NCBI GenBank assembly: GCA_949752795.1
Contig: CATKHW010000427.1
Location: forward strand, 2,046,001-2,110,000
DNA length: 64,000 bases
Reading direction: 5' to 3'
Origin: Hyperoodon ampullatus
Taxonomy: Eukaryota; Chordata; Mammalia; Artiodactyla; Ziphiidae
Shown here: piece after piece, positions 60,838 through 64,000 of the stretch
How positions within the stretch are numbered: position 1 is the first letter of the stretch
Layout: the number at the start of each line of letters is the position of its first letter
Translations under genes and position numbers: made by a program
The notes under the pieces: model-generated
What the model saw: only the letters and a program-made list of their open reading frames with translations
Database searches by the model: none
Told to the model about the DNA's origin: nothing

Positions 60838-62576
60838 TTCATGGCTGAGGGATATTCCATCGTACGTATGTACCACAAATTTTTGAACCATTTTTATATT
60901 TCCTGGGATATTTAAGGTGTACCCAAGTTGTGGTTCTTGTAGGCAGTGCCGCCCTAAATTTTGGGGTGGCTCTGTATTATTGTTTTTCAGTTTTCCCAAG
61001 GTATATTCCCTAGACTGGAAGTGCCCTTGGCTCTGTAGCTCTGTTCTTTACTTGTTTTAGGGAGCACAATACACTCCTCCAGGGAGGCAGTTGGCAATTT
61101 ACATCCCACCCATCAGCATAAAAAGGCTCCCTGTTCTCCAGGGCCTGTCTTGCCTTTCTGGTTTTTACACATTTTGTGGATGTCCCTTTTGACCGGTGGG
61201 AAGTGATACTTCTTTGTAGTGCAGATTTGCATTGCCCGCTTCCTTGCTTGGCCAAAAAGGGCGTACGCGTTTTCTCCTGAATATATTCAGGAGAAAACGC
61301 GTACGCCCTTTTTGGCCAAGTGCATCTTTGTCGAAGTTGTGCCCCTCTTCCTGTGCTTTAAAGGCGATTCCAACGTACCTCTTGAAATCTGTTTCCTGCT
61401 ATTCTACCTCGCTTTCAAGTCCGCCTCGATGTCTTCCCTCAACAGATTTTTGGACGATAGTTCTCCTTTATTACTCTGCCAGTTTGTGAATTGCTGTGCC
61501 CCTGAGATCCATTTTTCAACTCGTTTTTTGTGAGCTGACCGCAAGTCCAAAATTTTGGTTCAGGATTTATGCTGGTTCCTGGTGGGTGGCTGAGACTTTG
61601 GTTAATTCTTCTTCCTGCCGGGAAATTAGAGTGATATGTGCCCGTCCAAATGCCTAACAGCTACTCTCTCATTGGTTCTCCCTCTTCCCTTTCATCCTCT
61701 GCCAAATTGGCAACCTGTGCGAACCAGGAGGTTAAACGGGCTGTCTCTCCAAGTTTGGAGGTTGATAGTAAAGCAGATGGAAAGTCAAACTGGAGCACCA
61801 GGAGAGGGACTATTCGTTGAGTTTTAGAAACCTTTCGTATTCACAGTGTGTCCGTTCTCTAGGTTTCCTGTACATGTTATAGCTGTAGTAATATTCCCTT
61901 CAACCTGGAGAGTTGGGACCCATGGAATGGGTGCCAGGCAATTGTGCTTTAAAGGGTCTGCATTTGCTCACCCAATCTCACCAATCCTCTCAGTCCCAAG
62001 TGTCCAGCCTTATGCCACCTCCAGCTGTCGTTGTAGATAGGGTCATTCCAGGTTTCATCAGAGACACTGAAGGAATTGTAAAGAATTTCCCAGTTGTTTT
62101 GTTTTGTTTTTGAAATTCCTTTTTATAGTGGGTTTGAGCTGATTCTCGCTGCCATGTTTATGCCAGTCTAGACACACTTGATTCCCTTATGGAGACATAT
62201 CAATACATACGTTTTAAGATTCTTACTAGTCAGATATATTCCTCTGCAGGAAATATGGGGTTTTGAGTCCCTTTCACTGAGGAAGGTGTAGGTCTCGTCT
62301 ATTCCATAGTTGGTGTTTTTATTGGTACCAGTGCTTATATTAAACTCTGGTTTTATAGATCACGCCACCTCTCCTTCCCCCTTTATCAGGCATAAGAGTT
62401 TTTTCTAAATGTGAGACTCTGTTCTCTTTCCTAACTCAGTTCAAGTGTAGCCATGTTTACAGGATCTTCATAAGTGATATCTTATGATAAGTTGCTTTTT
62501 CTGTGTGATGCATTTCACTTAGAGTCATCATACCAGAATCCACTCATTTTGCTGCTACTGTTCTTATGACATTGAT
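60838..62576. repeat. Satellite unit 36 (alpha)
   Basis: 1739 bp; perfect but sequence-shifted palindrome at 61247-61320. The head has GTATGTACCACA (about 60866), which is closer to L1 than the GTAAGTACCACA of other units. Confidence 0.95.
61247..61320. repeat. Perfect palindrome with matched changes in both arms (unit 36)
   Basis: All 37 pairs match, but the sequence is not the HOR version: the left arm reads GCGTACGCG and the right arm CGCGTACGC, where HOR units read GCGTATGCG and CGCATACGC. The change is present in both arms. In sister unit 34 (57768-57841) the left arm has the same change and one right-arm pair is unmatched. Confidence 0.93.
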
Positions 62577-64000
62577 TTCATGGCTGAGGGATATTCCTTC
62601 GTACGTAAGTACCACAGTTTTTTGAACCATTTTTATATTTCCGGGGATATTTAAGGTGTACCCAAGTTGAGGTTTTTGTAAGCAGTGCAGCCCTAAACTT
62701 TGGGGTGGCTCTGTCTTATTCATTTTCAGTTTTCCCAAGGTATATTCCCTAGACTGGAAGTGCCCTTGGCTCTGTAGCTCTGTTGTTTAATTGTTTTAGG
62801 GAACACAATGCACTCCTCCAGAGAGGCAGTTGGCAATTTACATCCCGCCAATCAGCATAACAAGGCTCCCTTTTCTCCATGGCATGTCTTGCCTTTCTGG
62901 TTTTTACACATGTTGTGGATGTCCCTTTTAACCGGTGGGAAGTGATACTTCCTTGTAGTGCAGATTTGCATTGCCTGCTTTGTTGCTTGGCCAAAAAGGG
63001 CGTATGCGTTTTCTCCTGAATATATTCAGGAGAAAATGTATACGCCCTTTTTGGCCAAGTGCATCATTGTCGAAGTTGTGCCCCACTTCTGGTGCTTTAG
63101 AGGTGATTCCAACATACCTCTTGAAATCTGTTTCCTGCTATTCGGCCTTGCTTTCAACTCCACCTCATTGCCTTCCCTCAACAGATTTTTGGACGATAGT
63201 TGTCCTTTATTATTCTGCCAGTTTGTGAATTACTGTGGCCCTGAGCTCTATTTTTCAACTCGTTTTTTGTGAGCTGACCGCAAGTCCAAAATTTTGTTTC
63301 AGGACTTATACTGGTTCCAAGTGGGTGGCGGAGACTTTGGTTAATTCTTCTTCCTGCCGGGAAATTAGAGTGACATGTGACCGTCTAAATGCCTAACAGC
63401 TACTCTCTCATTGGTTCTCCCCCTTTCCTTTCATCCTCTGCCAAATTGGCAACCTGTTCGAACCAGGAGGTTAAAGGTGTTGTCTCTACAATTTGGGAGA
63501 TTGATAGAAAAGTTGTTGGAAAGTCAAACCTGAGCACCAGGATAGGGACTATTCGTTGAGTTTTAGAAACCTTTCGTATTCCCAGTGTGTCCATTATCTA
63601 GGTTTCCCGTATATGTTAGAATGGAAGTAATATTCCCTTCAACCTGTAGAGTGGGGACCCATGGAATGGGTGCCATGCGTTATTGCTTTAAAGGGTCTGC
63701 ATTTGCTCACCCAATGTCACCAATTCTCTCATTCCCAAGTGTCCAGCCTTATGCCATATCCAGCTGTCATTGTAGTTAGGGTCATTCCAGGGTTCATCAG
63801 AGACCCTGAAGGAATTGTAAAGAATTTCCATGTTTTTTTTGTTTTGTTTTTTAAATTCCTTTTTATAGTGAGTTTAGGCTGATTCTCGCTGCCATGTTTA
63901 TGCCAGTCTAGAAACACTTGATTCCCTTATGGTGTCATATCAATACATAGGTTTTAAGATTCTTACTAGTCACATATATTCCTCTGCGGGAAATATGGGG
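62577..64000. repeat. Satellite unit 37 (beta, partial)
   Basis: First 1,424 bp of a beta unit, cut by the window edge. Palindrome at 62986-63059 with two mismatches. Nearly identical to unit 35 at a 3,479-bp spacing. Confidence 0.94.

Larger units (their letters stand above)
59098..62576. repeat. One complete beta-alpha dimer
   Basis: Units 35 (1740 bp) and 36 (1739 bp) together make the 3,479-bp period of the right-hand domain. The next dimer begins at 62577 and runs off the window. Confidence 0.92.
1..64000. repeat. Tandem satellite array, about 1,739-bp unit, 36.8 units
   Basis: The same unit recurs head to tail across the whole window with no interruption. Unit lengths are 1736, 1738, 1739 or 1740 bp. 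The differences come from a few fixed indels: loss of one T in a TTTT run near unit offset 987, with or without loss of two bases in a CACAG run about 20 bp later. No transposon, tRNA, rRNA, CRISPR or intact gene interrupts it. Size and L1 content match the common cetacean satellite as I remember it. The repeat is certain from the sequence; the family name is an inference. Confidence 0.97.
57536..64000. repeat. Diverged dimer domain (alpha/beta, 3,479-bp period)
   Basis: Two unit types alternate: alpha in units 34 and 36, beta in units 35 and 37. Same-type units are nearly identical at a 3,479-bp spacing, while alpha and beta differ clearly from each other and from all HOR classes. Shared markers absent to the left are ACTGGAAGTGCCC, GGAACACAATG (GGAGCACAATA in unit 36) and TCTGGTTTTTACAC. 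Beta also has GTGACATGTGACCG and a longer T-rich tract. Confidence 0.93.

Overview
The window is one uninterrupted satellite DNA array with no recognisable functional gene. A unit of about 1,739 bp repeats head to tail from the first base to the last: 36 complete units plus a partial 37th (62577-64000), all in the same orientation. I number units 1-37 using the phase of the window start, so unit 1 is 1-1739. Each unit has four parts in a fixed order. They are the head of an L1 relic (offset 1-409), a 74-bp palindrome (410-483), about 773 bp of unassigned sequence (484-1256), and the 3' part of an L1 relic read on the minus strand, opening with a T-rich tract that is the L1 poly(A) tail (1257-1739). 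Across the unit boundary the two L1 parts form one fragment of about 0.9 kb covering the ORF2 C-terminus, the 3' UTR and the tail.

Organism: a 1.7-kb unit derived half from L1, with L1 3' sequence of the kind found in even-toed ungulates and whales, fits the 'common cetacean satellite'. From memory this is about 1.74-1.76 kb in baleen and most toothed whales and about 1.58 kb in delphinoids, and an L1 origin for cetacean satellites has been published. A whale outside the delphinoids is therefore the best guess. This rests on recall, not on a search.

Layout: (1) 1 to about 45.2 kb is a higher-order repeat (HOR) domain. Nine unit classes, ordered A B C D B' C' D' E F, recur with a period of exactly 15,643 bp, giving two full copies and most of a third. 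Inside each copy a 5,213-bp trimer (B C D) is duplicated in tandem. (2) About 45.2-57.5 kb is a transitional domain in which the 9-mer order is lost and units are mosaics of the same classes. (3) From about 57.54 kb to the end, two clearly diverged unit types alternate as a 3,479-bp dimer. The change at 57.48-57.54 kb is sharp.

Nothing here works as a gene set. The recurring short reading frames (60-133 codons) repeat because the DNA is homogenised, and they break or fuse with single-base indels. The points of interest are the nested repeat architecture, the zero-loop 74-bp palindrome kept in every unit (including one diverged unit with matched changes in both arms), the traces of gene conversion, and the domain boundaries.
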